Origin: Catenulispora rubra
GTDB lineage: Bacteria; Actinomycetota; Actinomycetes; Streptomycetales; Catenulisporaceae
Assembly (NCBI RefSeq): GCF_015356825.1
Contig: NZ_JAACYW010000062.1
Coordinates: 1-46,662 of the forward strand
DNA length: 46,662 nt
Direction of reading: 5' to 3'
The notes under the pieces are model-generated. The model saw only the letters and a program-made list of their open reading frames with translations. It was not told where the DNA came from and made no database searches. This document shows positions 8,743 through 17,796 of this stretch, piece by piece. Positions within the stretch are counted from its first letter, which is position 1. Every line of letters begins with the position of its first letter. Both the position numbers and the translations under genes were made by a program.

Positions 8743-8908
8743 AATCGCCTCCCGTGCTCGATCCTATAACTGGCTGATACCAATGGCACCGCAGCCTGCT
8801 GGTGAACCGTTAGGTTTTCCTTAACCGGAGCAGATGCACAGGAGAAGGCAAAGCAGGGGCTCGTCGGGCGGGCTCGAAACACGCTACAGATCCAAAGGGG
8901 GCTCCTGG
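8743..8908. promoter_or_regulatory. Divergent intergenic region between L,D-transpeptidase and glnX-like gene
   Basis: The region must hold both promoters. A TATAAC/GTTATA element lies near 8765-8770. An imperfect inverted repeat around 8809-8826 (GTTAGG ... CCTTAACC) is the best operator candidate on the glnX side. No known motif was recognised with confidence. AAGGGGG precedes the glnX ATG by 8 bases. Confidence 0.4.
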
Positions 8909-10342
8909 ATGACGATCGCCACACCTCATGCGCCGACCCAGGTCCTGGCCACACAGGCGGGCCCGGCACCGGCCGGGCCGGGCGGGCCGAACGGGCCGAA
9001 CGGACCGGCCAAGACGGCGGGGCAGCGCACGGATCGCAGACTGGGGCGGATCCGCACCGCGCTGGCCGCCGGGGCGCTGGTGTTCGGTGCGGTCGGGATC
9101 ATCGGGGTCCAGGTGCGCGCCGACGGGGCCGACGACGCCAAGTCGCACAGCGGCGTCATGATCCAGCAGGCTGAAGTGCTCTACCACAGCCTCTCGGACG
9201 CCGACGCCACCTCGACCACCATGTACCTGCACGTCGGCGAGGCGCCGGTCGACTTGCTGAACACGTACAACACGGACCTGCAGAAGGCGCAGGGCGCGCT
9301 GCTGACGGCGACCGCCGAGGCCGGCGGCGACACCGCGGCGATGAAGGCGCTCAACGAGATCGCCACGCAGCTGCCGCAGTACGTCAAGCTGAACGCCACC
9401 GCGGCGGCGAACAACCTGCTCGGCTACCCGGTCGGATTCCGGTACCTGCTTCAGGCCTCGAACCTGATGCAGGGCACCGCCGGCCCGGCGGGCAGCCCGC
9501 CGACCGGGATCCTGCCGTGGGCCCAGGCGCTCACCGACACCGAGGCGAAGAACCTGGCCTCGGCGGAGAGCACGGCCACGCAGTTCCCGGTACTGATGAT
9601 CGCGGCCGGCGTCCTGATGCTGGCGGCTCTCGTGCTGGTGCAGACGCGCGAGTCGCGGCGGACGAACCGGCTGTTCAACGTCGGCCTGCTCGGCGCCACG
9701 GCCGCGCTGGTGGTGTCCTTCGCCTGGGCCGGGGTCGACATGACGGTGCAGAACAGCCATGAGAACGACGCCAGGACCCGCGGCTCGGATCAGGTGAGCG
9801 CGCTGGCCACGGCCCGCATCCTGTCCCTGCAGGCGCGCACCGACGAGATGCTGACGCTGGTCGGCCGGGGCACCGCGGACGACAAGGAGACCGACTACGC
9901 GGGCGTGACCGCCGCGGACGGCTCGCACGTCCCGGGCACCGAGGAGGCGCTGGCCACCGAGCTGCAGAACGCCTCCCGGCTCGCGACCGACGAGGACGGC
10001 CGGAAGCTGGCGGGCCTCGCGGCGTCCGACGAGAGCGCCTGGCACACCCAGCACCAGGCCCTGCGGGCCTCGGACGCGCAGAACCAGTACCAGAAGGCGG
10101 TGGACTCTGCGCTGGGCCAGCACGACTTCGTCGCGCCGAAGCCCAGCGCCGCGGCGTCGTTCACCGCGCTCCAGGGCGACCTGGACCAGGCCATCAAGCA
10201 CGCCGAGGCCTCCTTCCAGGCCGAGGCCTCCGACGGCGCGGGCGCGCTGGCCGGACTGGAGATCGGGCTCGGGGTACTGGCTTTGGCGATGGCGGCGGCG
10301 GTGGTCCGGGGGCTGGGCCGCCGGATCGCGGAATACCACTGA
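8909..10342 (+). CDS. glnX: GlnX-like four-helix membrane sensor protein
   Basis: This 477-residue membrane protein begins with a Pro/Gly-rich cytoplasmic head (about 1-45). It has a transmembrane helix ALAAGALVFGAVGIIGV, an extracytoplasmic helical domain (about 70-225), two closely spaced helices (FPVLMIAAGVLMLAALVLV and VGLLGATAALVVSFAWAGV), a second extracytoplasmic domain, and a last helix (IGLGVLALAMAAAVV). This matches GlnX of the glnX-glnH-pknG locus of mycobacteria and corynebacteria. There GlnX is proposed to relay Asp/Glu binding by GlnH across the membrane to PknG. The order here (this gene, glnH-like, then pknG) supports the assignment more than sequence identity alone could. ATG at 8909 was chosen over in-frame GTG/ATG codons from 8834 because of the AAGGGGG site. 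Confidence 0.82.
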   Translation: MTIATPHAPTQVLATQAGPAPAGPGGPNGPNGPAKTAGQRTDRRLGRIRTALAAGALVFGAVGIIGVQVRADGADDAKSHSGVMIQQAEVLYHSLSDADATSTTMYLHVGEAPVDLLNTYNTDLQKAQGALLTATAEAGGDTAAMKALNEIATQLPQYVKLNATAAANNLLGYPVGFRYLLQASNLMQGTAGPAGSPPTGILPWAQALTDTEAKNLASAESTATQFPVLMIAAGVLMLAALVLVQTRESRRTNRLFNVGLLGATAALVVSFAWAGVDMTVQNSHENDARTRGSDQVSALATARILSLQARTDEMLTLVGRGTADDKETDYAGVTAADGSHVPGTEEALATELQNASRLATDEDGRKLAGLAASDESAWHTQHQALRASDAQNQYQKAVDSALGQHDFVAPKPSAAASFTALQGDLDQAIKHAEASFQAEASDGAGALAGLEIGLGVLALAMAAAVVRGLGRRIAEYH

Positions 10343-10352
10343 GGGGGCGGGG

Positions 10353-11444
10353 ATGACCGGGACGGACGGAAAGCGGACCATCAGGGTCCGGACATGGGCG
10401 GCCGCGGCGGCCGTCGCGGCGGTCGGACTCACGGCCGCGTGCAGCACTTCGTCGAGCAAGGGTGCCTCGGGCAGCGTCATGGTGCCCCGGGCCGGGCAGG
10501 GCATCGGCCCGGGCGGCGTCCCCAGCGCCGCGCCGTTCACGCCGAAGCCCTGCGGGCCGGAGGCCACCGCCGCGACCGTGAACCCGCTGCCGGGCCCGAA
10601 CGACCAGGTGGCGCCGGGCGGCACCCTGGACAAGATCCGCAAGCGCGGGTTCCTGATCGCCGGCATCGACCTGAACACCGAGCTGTTCGGCTACGACCCG
10701 AAGCACGACAACAACCCTCAGGGCTTCGACGTCGACATCGCCCGGGCGATGGCGCGCGCCATCTTCGGCTCCGACGGCCACATCCAGTTCCGCGTGGTCA
10801 CCCTCGGGGACCCCAAGACCGGTGAGTACGCGCAGCTGCACGCCGGCAACGTCGACCTGGTCGTGCAGACCACGACGATCACCTGCGCGCGGATGCAGAG
10901 CCCGACGCCGATGAACTTCTCCAACCCCTACTACACCGCGGAGCTGAAGCTCCTGATGCCGCTCGGCGACGACGGCAAGGCCCAGTCCGCGTCCCTGGCC
11001 GGCCTGAAGGGTGTCAAGACCGCCGACGGCTCCCAGGTGAAGGTGTGCGCGACGCTCAAGTCCACGTCGGCGGCCCAGATCGAGCAGGTGCTGGGCAAGG
11101 CGGGTACTTTCGCCGCCCCGAACGCCCTGGACTGCCTCGCAGACCTGCAACAAGGTCTGGTCGGCGCGATCTACACCGACGACGCCCTCCTGCGGGGCAT
11201 GGAGAGCCAGGATCCACACGTCAAGATGACCACCGCTCCGCCCGAGGAAGAACAGCCATACGGCATCGTCACGAACCATCCGGACAGCGGCACGAACGAT
11301 CTGACCCCGTTCGTGAACGCCGCCCTGGCGAACCTGATCCAGGACTCCGGTCCGAACGGCTGGCGCTCACTGTTTGCAAATGATTTGGGTTCCCATCCCA
11401 CATCCCTCCCGCAGATTCCCCAGCACTATCCTCTGGGTAGCTGA
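10353..11444 (+). CDS. glnH: GlnH-like amino-acid-binding lipoprotein
   Basis: This 363-residue extracellular solute-binding protein of family 3 has a signal peptide with lipobox LTAAC (Cys30) and a Ser/Gly/Pro-rich tether. The binding fold starts at LDKIRKRGFLIAGIDLNTELFGY, with GFDVDIARAMARAIFG, the hinge-region motif DLVVQTTTIT and PMNFSNPYY. No amino-acid permease or ATPase is adjacent. This fits the sensor role shown for GlnH in mycobacteria (binding Asp/Glu/Asn and signalling through GlnX to PknG) rather than uptake. It starts 10 bases after glnX with GAGGGGGCGGGG just before the ATG. Confidence 0.87.
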   Translation: MTGTDGKRTIRVRTWAAAAAVAAVGLTAACSTSSSKGASGSVMVPRAGQGIGPGGVPSAAPFTPKPCGPEATAATVNPLPGPNDQVAPGGTLDKIRKRGFLIAGIDLNTELFGYDPKHDNNPQGFDVDIARAMARAIFGSDGHIQFRVVTLGDPKTGEYAQLHAGNVDLVVQTTTITCARMQSPTPMNFSNPYYTAELKLLMPLGDDGKAQSASLAGLKGVKTADGSQVKVCATLKSTSAAQIEQVLGKAGTFAAPNALDCLADLQQGLVGAIYTDDALLRGMESQDPHVKMTTAPPEEEQPYGIVTNHPDSGTNDLTPFVNAALANLIQDSGPNGWRSLFANDLGSHPTSLPQIPQHYPLGS

Positions 11445-11504
11445 GCTGATGGGACGGGCAGGGGATTCCAGTCAGACGGGCATGGGGGGAGCAAGAGCAC
11501 GACC

Positions 11505-12740
11505 GTGACGACCATGTGGACCCGGCAGGCGATCGACGCCGCGATCGACCGCCGCGCCCAGGAGCGCTCGGGGGTGTCGGCGGGCCTGCTGGAACTGGAC
11601 GACCACCCGGGCCGGCGGCTGCTGGACGGCGCCCAGCTGACCGGCGCCACGGCGCAGGCCTGGGCGCAGGCCTCGGCCGAGCTGGCCGGGCTGTGGACCG
11701 TGTTCGAGGCGTACCAGCAGGTGCTGGACCGGGTCGTGTTGATGCGCGGCGGCCCCAAGACCCGGCTGGGCGACCGGGAGCTGGCGGCCATGGCCGATCT
11801 GCTCACCGGCCGCTCGGTGGCCCTGCCCCGGCAGGCCGTGCCGTTCGAGCGGCGCGGGCTGCTGGATCCGGCCAGCACCCAGGACCTGCTCACCCTGGAC
11901 GAGGCCGTGGAGTCCATGACCCGGACCTACGACCTGGTCAAGAAGGTCGCGGTCGACGCCGAGAACGCGTGGAACCGGCTGCTGGAGCCGCTGGACGAGC
12001 TCCAGGCCAAGGCCCGCGCCGCGCGCGCCGCCGCCGACCGGGTGGGAGTCAGCGCCGATCCGGTCTTCCACCGGCTGGCCGGGATCGAGGCCCAGACCTC
12101 GGACCTGCGGCGCCGGGCGCTGTCCGACCCGCTCGGCACCGCGGCCGGCGGCGGGGCCGCCACCCCGGCCCGGGTGGCGCGCCTGCTCGCCGACCTGGCC
12201 GGCGTGCAGACCGAACTGGAGCAGGCGCTGGCCGCCCGCGAGGAGTTCGACCAGCGGCTGGCCGGGGTGCAGGACGTCATCGTGCTGATCGCCCGGGCCG
12301 AGGCCGAGGCCGAACGGATCCGCGGCGAGGTGCGGGAGAAGATCGCCAGGGCGAAGCTGCCGCCGGCCTCGGAGGCTGCCGAGCACCTGCGCACCAAGGT
12401 CGCCGACCTCCAGCGGGAACGTTCCGGACAGTCCTGGACGTTGCTCGGCCGGAACCTGTCGGCACTGGAGAAGAACAGCCGCGTGATCCTGGAGAACGCG
12501 CAGAAGCGGGTCGGGCAGATCCGGGCTCCGCTGGACCGCCGGGACGAACTGCGGGGGCTGCTGGAGGCCTACCGGGCGCGCGCCGCCCGGCACGGGATCT
12601 CCGAGAGCCCGGCGCTGGCCGCCGCGCACGCGCTGGCGCGGGACCTGCTGTGGTCCGCGCCGTGCGACCTGGCCGGTGCCGAGGCCGCGGTCCGCCACTA
12701 CCAGGCAGCGGTCGGCGCCGCGCTGCCGAGCATGTCATAG
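11505..12740 (+). CDS. Coiled-coil protein of unknown function between glnH and pknG
   Basis: This 411-residue soluble protein has no signal peptide or membrane segment. It is mostly helical and rich in Ala, Arg, Glu and Leu. Heptad-like stretches occur at roughly 140-190 (DLVKKVAVDAENAWNRLLEPLDELQAKARAAR), 230-320 and 325-370. I recognise no catalytic motif. Its position inside the glnX-glnH-pknG operon suggests a cytoplasmic scaffold or adaptor between sensor and kinase; that is inference. The GTG start at 11505 is weakly supported (GGGGGAG is about 16 bases upstream) and ATG at 11514 is a close alternative. The 60-base gap before it and 110-base gap after it contain nothing recognised. Confidence 0.8.
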   Translation: MTTMWTRQAIDAAIDRRAQERSGVSAGLLELDDHPGRRLLDGAQLTGATAQAWAQASAELAGLWTVFEAYQQVLDRVVLMRGGPKTRLGDRELAAMADLLTGRSVALPRQAVPFERRGLLDPASTQDLLTLDEAVESMTRTYDLVKKVAVDAENAWNRLLEPLDELQAKARAARAAADRVGVSADPVFHRLAGIEAQTSDLRRRALSDPLGTAAGGGAATPARVARLLADLAGVQTELEQALAAREEFDQRLAGVQDVIVLIARAEAEAERIRGEVREKIARAKLPPASEAAEHLRTKVADLQRERSGQSWTLLGRNLSALEKNSRVILENAQKRVGQIRAPLDRRDELRGLLEAYRARAARHGISESPALAAAHALARDLLWSAPCDLAGAEAAVRHYQAAVGAALPSMS

Positions 12741-12850
12741 GTCTGGTGTCCACTGATGACGAGAGCTGATCGGGCTGAGGCGGGGGACCAGGCCCACCGA
12801 GGATTCACACAGGGCTCCACAAGGGTTTTACAGGGGAGAGGGAAAGACCA

Positions 12851-15145
12851 GTGACCGCCTGTCTTGAGCCGGGCTGCGACGGGACCATCGACGCCGACGG
12901 CTACTGCGACACCTGCGGCACCGCCGCCGCTCCGGCGGCGGCGCAGCAGGGCACGCCGCGCGTCGGAGCCGGACACGCCTCGACGCGCACCGCGACCGCG
13001 ACGTCCTCGCGCACCAGCGCCACGCGCTCCACCGGCACCTCGGCCTCCAGCCGCAACTCCACCTCGGTGTCCAGCCGCACCCGCGGCTCCCGGGGCGGCA
13101 GCACCGGCCGGTCGCGCCGCGGCAACCTGGGCGCCGGGCTGATCGAGGTGCCGCCGGTCCCGTCCAAGGACCCGATGACCGAGATCATGGTCAACCCGCA
13201 GGTGCCGGAGGGGAAGCGGTACTGCTCCAACTGCTCGGCGCCGGTCGGCCGGGGCCGGGACGGGAACCCGGGCCGCACCGAGGGCTTCTGCCGCAAGTGC
13301 CGGACCGCGTTCTCCTTCGAGCCCAAGCTGAAGGCCGGCGACAAGGTCGGGCAGTACGCGGTGCTCGGCTGCATCGCGCACGGCGGCCTGGGCTGGATCT
13401 ACCTGGCCAAGGACGAGAACGTCTCGGAGCGCTGGGTGGTGCTCAAGGGCCTGCTGGACTCCGGGGACGCCGACGCGATGGCCGCCGCGGCCGCCGAGCG
13501 CCGGTTCCTGGCCGAGGTGAACCACCCCTCGATCGTGCAGATCCTGAACTTCGTGCAGCACCCGGACGCCGTCACCGGCGCGCCGGTCGGGTACATCGTC
13601 ATGGAGTACGTCGGCGGCAGCTCGCTGAAGCAGATCCGCTCCGACTACCGCGACCCGGCCGGGCAGACCGGCCCGCTGCCGGTGGCGCAGGCCATCGCCT
13701 ACGCGATCGAGATCCTGCCGGCCTTCGGCTACCTGCACAGCCTGGGCCTGGTCTACAACGACTTCAAGCCGGACAACATCATCCAGTCCGAGGAGCAGCT
13801 CAAGCTCATCGACATGGGCGGCGTGATCCGGATGGACGACGAGGACTCCGCGATCTACGGCACCAAGGGGTACCAGGCCCCGGAGATCGCCGACGAGGGG
13901 CCGTCGGTCGAGTCCGACCTGTACACCGTCGGCCGCACCCTGGCCGTGCTGACCAGCCTGGACTCCCGGGCCTACCAGACCACCTATCTGGACGGCCTGC
14001 CCGCGCCGAGCGACGTGCCGCTGTTCGCCCGGCACGAGTCGTTCTACAAGCTGCTGCAGCGGGCCACGGACCGGGACCCGGAGATGCGGTTCGGGTCCGC
14101 CTACCAGATGGCCCAGCAGCTGACCGCGGTGCTGCGTGAGGTGCTGTCGCTGGAGGAGGACAAGCCGCACCCCGGCGCCTCGGTGATGTTCGGACCCGAG
14201 GTGCGGGTGCCGAGCACCACCGCGGAGATCCCGGGGGTGCTCGAGGTGGTGCGGGCGCTGCCGGTCCCGCTGGTGGACCGCGACGACCCCGGTGCGCAGT
14301 TCCTGGTCGGTCTGGGCGCCGCGGACCTGGTCGAGCAGCGCTTCGCCCTGGAGAACTCACCGCTGCTGGCCGACTCCCAGGAGATCCAGCTGCGGCTGGT
14401 GCTGGTGGCCACGGCCGCGGTCGACTTCAGCACGGCGATCCGGCTCCTGGACGAGTTCGAGAACGCCAACGGCGGCGACTGGCGCACCTTCTGGTACCGC
14501 GGCCTGATCCTGCTGGCCTCCGGCATGCTCGCCGACGCCGCGCGGATGTTCACCGCGGTCTACGACGCGCTGCCCGGCGAGCCGGCGCCGAAGCTGGCGC
14601 TGGCTGCCTGCGCGGAGCACCTGAACGACTCCGCGACCGCGAGCCGCTACTACGACATGGTCTGGCGCACCGACCCCGGGTACGTCAGCGCCGCGTTCGG
14701 TCTGGCCCGCGCGCTGCTGCGCACCGGGCAGCGGGACGCGGCGGTGCGTGCCTTCGGCGCCGTGCCGCAGACCTCGACCCACCACACCGCCGCCGCCGAG
14801 GCCGCGCTGCGGGCCCTGCTGGTGGACCGCGACCGGGACCTGTCCGGCGCCGACCTGGCCGACATCGACGCCCGCTACGCGTGGCTGGCCACCCGGCTGG
14901 ACTCCGAGCACGCGAACTGGCTGGCGCTGGACGTGTTCACCACCGCGGGCGCGCGGCTGACCGTGCAGAAGCCGAACGACCTGCGCCCCGGCCAGAAGCT
15001 GATCGACCGCGAGGTCGACGAGCGCTCGCTGCGCCTGGGCATGGAGCACGTCTACCGCTCGCTGGCCCGGCTGTCCACCGACCGCGGCAAGCGGATCGAG
15101 CTGGTCGACCAGGCCAACGCGGTGCGGCCCAGGACCCTGATATGA
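12851..15145 (+). CDS. pknG: Serine/threonine protein kinase PknG
   Basis: This 764-residue cytoplasmic kinase starts with a Cys motif (Cys4, 9, 19, 22; CDGTIDADGYCDTCG) and a Ser/Thr/Arg-rich linker (43-90) that could be autophosphorylated. Next is the rubredoxin-like pair YCSNC...FCRKC (Cys125, 128, 147, 150) known to gate PknG activity. The kinase domain has VVLKG (Lys199), the HSLGLVYNDFKPDN catalytic loop (Asp304), DMG in place of DFG (321-323) and YGTKGYQAPE. The C-terminal half is a TPR-type helical domain. In mycobacteria and corynebacteria PknG phosphorylates FHA proteins GarA/OdhI to control 2-oxoglutarate dehydrogenase. Here an FHA protein lies three genes downstream. The GTG start follows GGGGAGAGGG. 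The stop overlaps the phosphatase start (ATGA). It is close to the usual length. Confidence 0.96.
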   Translation: MTACLEPGCDGTIDADGYCDTCGTAAAPAAAQQGTPRVGAGHASTRTATATSSRTSATRSTGTSASSRNSTSVSSRTRGSRGGSTGRSRRGNLGAGLIEVPPVPSKDPMTEIMVNPQVPEGKRYCSNCSAPVGRGRDGNPGRTEGFCRKCRTAFSFEPKLKAGDKVGQYAVLGCIAHGGLGWIYLAKDENVSERWVVLKGLLDSGDADAMAAAAAERRFLAEVNHPSIVQILNFVQHPDAVTGAPVGYIVMEYVGGSSLKQIRSDYRDPAGQTGPLPVAQAIAYAIEILPAFGYLHSLGLVYNDFKPDNIIQSEEQLKLIDMGGVIRMDDEDSAIYGTKGYQAPEIADEGPSVESDLYTVGRTLAVLTSLDSRAYQTTYLDGLPAPSDVPLFARHESFYKLLQRATDRDPEMRFGSAYQMAQQLTAVLREVLSLEEDKPHPGASVMFGPEVRVPSTTAEIPGVLEVVRALPVPLVDRDDPGAQFLVGLGAADLVEQRFALENSPLLADSQEIQLRLVLVATAAVDFSTAIRLLDEFENANGGDWRTFWYRGLILLASGMLADAARMFTAVYDALPGEPAPKLALAACAEHLNDSATASRYYDMVWRTDPGYVSAAFGLARALLRTGQRDAAVRAFGAVPQTSTHHTAAAEAALRALLVDRDRDLSGADLADIDARYAWLATRLDSEHANWLALDVFTTAGARLTVQKPNDLRPGQKLIDREVDERSLRLGMEHVYRSLARLSTDRGKRIELVDQANAVRPRTLI

Positions 15146-16374
15146 CCGTCGAGACCACTGGGGCCGCCGGGGCCGCCGTGATCACCATGACCGCCGAGGC
15201 CGGACAGGAGGCGGATCATCAGATGCCGCTACAGCTGACGTGTCCGAACTGCGGGGCCACCGACCTGGTGATGGAGCAGGGCGCCCGGTTCTGCGAGGCC
15301 TGCGGCTACGGGGTCGACGAGCCGGTCACCGGCGAGGAGGAGCCCTCGGAGTTCCAGGATCCCAAGCCGTGCGTGTCCTGCGGCGGCACCGAGATCGACG
15401 CCGAGGGCTACTGCACCGACTGCGGGGACCTGCAGCCGCGCCGGCGCGACCGGATGGAGGTGAACCTCGGCGTGGTGGCCGGGATCAGCGACCGGGGCCT
15501 GCGCCACCACCGCAACGAGGACTCGATGGCGCTGCGCCCGGCGGTCGGGCTGGACGGCCGGAACCTGGTCGTCGCCGTGGTCTGCGACGGGGTGTCCACC
15601 TCGGAGCGGCCCGACGAGGCCTCGGCCGCGGCCGTCGCGGCGGCGGCGAAGCTGCTGCTGACCGCGATCGCGGCCGGGACCCCGGAGCCGGTCGCCGAGC
15701 GCGTGCCGGAACCTGCGCCGGCGCACGTCGATCCGGTCGAGACCGCGGTGATGCAGCTCCAGCCCGAGATCGAGACGGAGCCCGACGGCGTCGCCGGCGC
15801 CGCCGGGGCGGCCGGCGCACCGGTCGCCATCGGCCCCGCCGACCTGGGCCTGATCTCCCGGCACGCGGTCGCCGACGCCGACCGCGCGGTCTCCGACCTG
15901 GCCCGCGACGCCGACCACGGCAACCCGCCGGCCTGCACCTACGTCTCGGCGATCGTCGGCGAGGAGGTCACCGTGGCCTGGCTCGGCGACAGCCGGGCCT
16001 ACTGGCTCGACGAGCGCGGCACCTCCCGCGCGCTGACCCGGGACGACGCCGCCGAGGGCTCGCACGCCATCGAGGCCTGGCTCGGCGCCGACTCCGGCGC
16101 CCCCGAACCGCACCTGGCGCGCTTCACCCCGGACGGCCCCGGCGTCGTCCTGGTGTGCAGCGACGGCCTGTGGAACTACGTGGAGAAGGCCGCGGACCTG
16201 GCCGCCCTCGCCCTGCCCGCAGCCCTGACGGACCCGTTCGACGCGGCCGCCCGGCTCGTCCGGAAGGCCCTCGACTCCGGGGGCCACGACAACATCACCG
16301 CCGTGCTCGTCCCCTATCCCGTTCAGGCGCCCGCGGAGGGTGCCGGCCAGACAGGAGCAAGTCAGCAGCCATGA
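15142..16374 (+). CDS. PP2C-type protein phosphatase with double zinc ribbon
   Basis: This 410-residue protein starts with two zinc ribbons (Cys34/37/51/54 and Cys77/80/91/94; the second reads CVSCGGTEIDAEGYCTDCG). A PP2C domain follows with RHHRNEDS (121-128), VVCDGVS (metal-binding Asp149), VAWLGDSRAYWL, LVCSDGLWNYV and GGHDNITAVLV. The usual DGMGG is DGVST, a common variant. An Ala/Glu/Pro-rich insert (about 185-230) interrupts the domain. It presumably reverses PknG phosphorylation, because the start ATG at 15142 overlaps the pknG stop and gives coupled translation. The second ribbon is nearly the same as the one at the kinase N-terminus. The frame is open further upstream, but that part overlaps pknG and is not coding. 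Confidence 0.93.
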   Translation: MTVETTGAAGAAVITMTAEAGQEADHQMPLQLTCPNCGATDLVMEQGARFCEACGYGVDEPVTGEEEPSEFQDPKPCVSCGGTEIDAEGYCTDCGDLQPRRRDRMEVNLGVVAGISDRGLRHHRNEDSMALRPAVGLDGRNLVVAVVCDGVSTSERPDEASAAAVAAAAKLLLTAIAAGTPEPVAERVPEPAPAHVDPVETAVMQLQPEIETEPDGVAGAAGAAGAPVAIGPADLGLISRHAVADADRAVSDLARDADHGNPPACTYVSAIVGEEVTVAWLGDSRAYWLDERGTSRALTRDDAAEGSHAIEAWLGADSGAPEPHLARFTPDGPGVVLVCSDGLWNYVEKAADLAALALPAALTDPFDAAARLVRKALDSGGHDNITAVLVPYPVQAPAEGAGQTGASQQP

Positions 16375-17708
16375 GCCAGTACCCAGACTTCGCTTTCGAG
16401 ATCAACCAGAACGAGTACCTGGCCGCCGGGGTGCGCGAGGTGCACGCGGTGGTGACGCTCACCGCGACCGCCGCGGTCGGCGGCGCGCCGGGCCCGGCGG
16501 CGGGCGGCGTCCCGGCTTCGATCGCCAGGGGCTCGAACAACGACAACGTCGAGGTCATCATCATCGACTGCTCGGGGTCCATGGACTACCCGCGCACCAA
16601 GATGATGGCCGCCAAGGAGGCCACCAAGGTCGCCATCGACACCCTGACCGACGGCGCCTTCTTCGCGGTGGTCGCCGGCACCGAGGGCGCGCGCGTGGTG
16701 TACCCGACCGGCGGGCAGCTGCTGCGGGCCGACTACCAGAGCCGCGCGGCGGCCAAGGAGGCCGTCGGGCGCCTGCACGCCAACGGCGGCACCGCGATGG
16801 GCCGCTGGCTGGCCCAGGCCGGCCGGATCTTCGACACCCACCCGCACGCGATCAAGCACGCGATCCTGCTCACCGACGGCAAGGACGAGTCGGAGACCCC
16901 GGCCGACCTGGCGCGCGCGATCCAGGCGAGCATCGGTAACTTCACCGCCGACTGCCGCGGCATCGGCGAGGACTGGGAGCCCAAGGAGCTGCGCAAGATC
17001 GCCGAGGCGCTGCTGGGCACCGTGGGCATCGTCCGCGACCCGGCCCGGCTGGCCGAGGACTTCCGCGAGATGACCGTGAACTCCATGGGCAAGGAGGTCG
17101 CCGACGTCGCGCTGCGGCTGTGGGCCCCCAAGGGCGCCGCGATCCGCTACGTCAAGCAGGTCAGCCCGAACCTGGCCGACCTGACGGGGATGCGCGTGCC
17201 CGGCGACAACCCGCTGACCGGCGACTACCCGACCGGCGCCTGGGGCGCGGAGAACCGCGAGTACCACATCTGCGTCGAGGTCGAGCCGGGCAACATCGGC
17301 CAGGAGAAGCTGGCCGGCCGGGTGCAGCTGGTGGCCAAGGACGCCGGCGGCGCCACGATGCTGGGCGAGGGCAAGATCCGCGCGGTGTGGACCGAGGACA
17401 CCGACCTGTCCACGCGCATCAACGGCCGGGTCGCGCACTACACCGGCCAGGCCGAGATGGCCGCGGCCATCCAGGAGGGCCTGGACGCCCAGGCCGCCGG
17501 CGACCTGGACACCGCCACCGCGCGCCTGGGCCGGGCCATGGACCTGGCGGTGGAGTCCGGGCACGAGGACACCGTCAAGATGCTGCGCAAGGTCACCGAG
17601 GTCGACCCGGCCACCTCCAAGGTGCGGGCCAAGGCCAAGGTGGACAAGGGCGACGCGATGGAGCTCGACGTGGTCTCCACGAAGACCGTGCGGGCCAAGC
17701 GGAACTGA
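16371..17708 (+). CDS. VWA-domain protein in the PknG operon
   Basis: This 445-residue cytoplasmic protein has a von Willebrand A domain (about 45-230) with an intact metal-ion-dependent adhesion site: DCSGSM (65-70), GGTAMGRW and LLTDGKDES. A beta-rich domain follows (about 235-360), then a helical TPR-like end (MAAAIQEGLDAQAAGDLDTATARLGRAMDLA). The function is not known. VWA domains mediate metal-dependent protein contacts, so assembly of the kinase/phosphatase/FHA set is a reasonable inference. ATG at 16371 overlaps the phosphatase stop (ATGA), with ACAGGAGCAAG upstream. Confidence 0.92.
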   Translation: MSQYPDFAFEINQNEYLAAGVREVHAVVTLTATAAVGGAPGPAAGGVPASIARGSNNDNVEVIIIDCSGSMDYPRTKMMAAKEATKVAIDTLTDGAFFAVVAGTEGARVVYPTGGQLLRADYQSRAAAKEAVGRLHANGGTAMGRWLAQAGRIFDTHPHAIKHAILLTDGKDESETPADLARAIQASIGNFTADCRGIGEDWEPKELRKIAEALLGTVGIVRDPARLAEDFREMTVNSMGKEVADVALRLWAPKGAAIRYVKQVSPNLADLTGMRVPGDNPLTGDYPTGAWGAENREYHICVEVEPGNIGQEKLAGRVQLVAKDAGGATMLGEGKIRAVWTEDTDLSTRINGRVAHYTGQAEMAAAIQEGLDAQAAGDLDTATARLGRAMDLAVESGHEDTVKMLRKVTEVDPATSKVRAKAKVDKGDAMELDVVSTKTVRAKRN

Positions 17709-17727
17709 CACCTGCGGGGGGTAGGCA

Positions 17728-17796
17728 ATGAGCATGGCGAGGGTGCGGAATCCGCGGCGGGCTGCCGCGGCCGGCGTTGAGGCGGGTGGACGATGA
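17728..17796 (+). CDS. 22-residue leader ORF coupled to the FHA gene
   Basis: A short Arg/Ala-rich frame (MSMARVRNPRRAAAAGVEAGGR) begins at ATG 17728 after a good ribosome site (GGGGGGTAG, 8 bases before). It ends with TGA at 17794-17796, overlapping the ATG of the FHA gene at 17793. This geometry matches the other ATGA couplings in the operon. It may be translated only to couple FHA expression to the upstream genes. It is too short to judge by codon bias. Confidence 0.4.
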   Translation: MSMARVRNPRRAAAAGVEAGGR

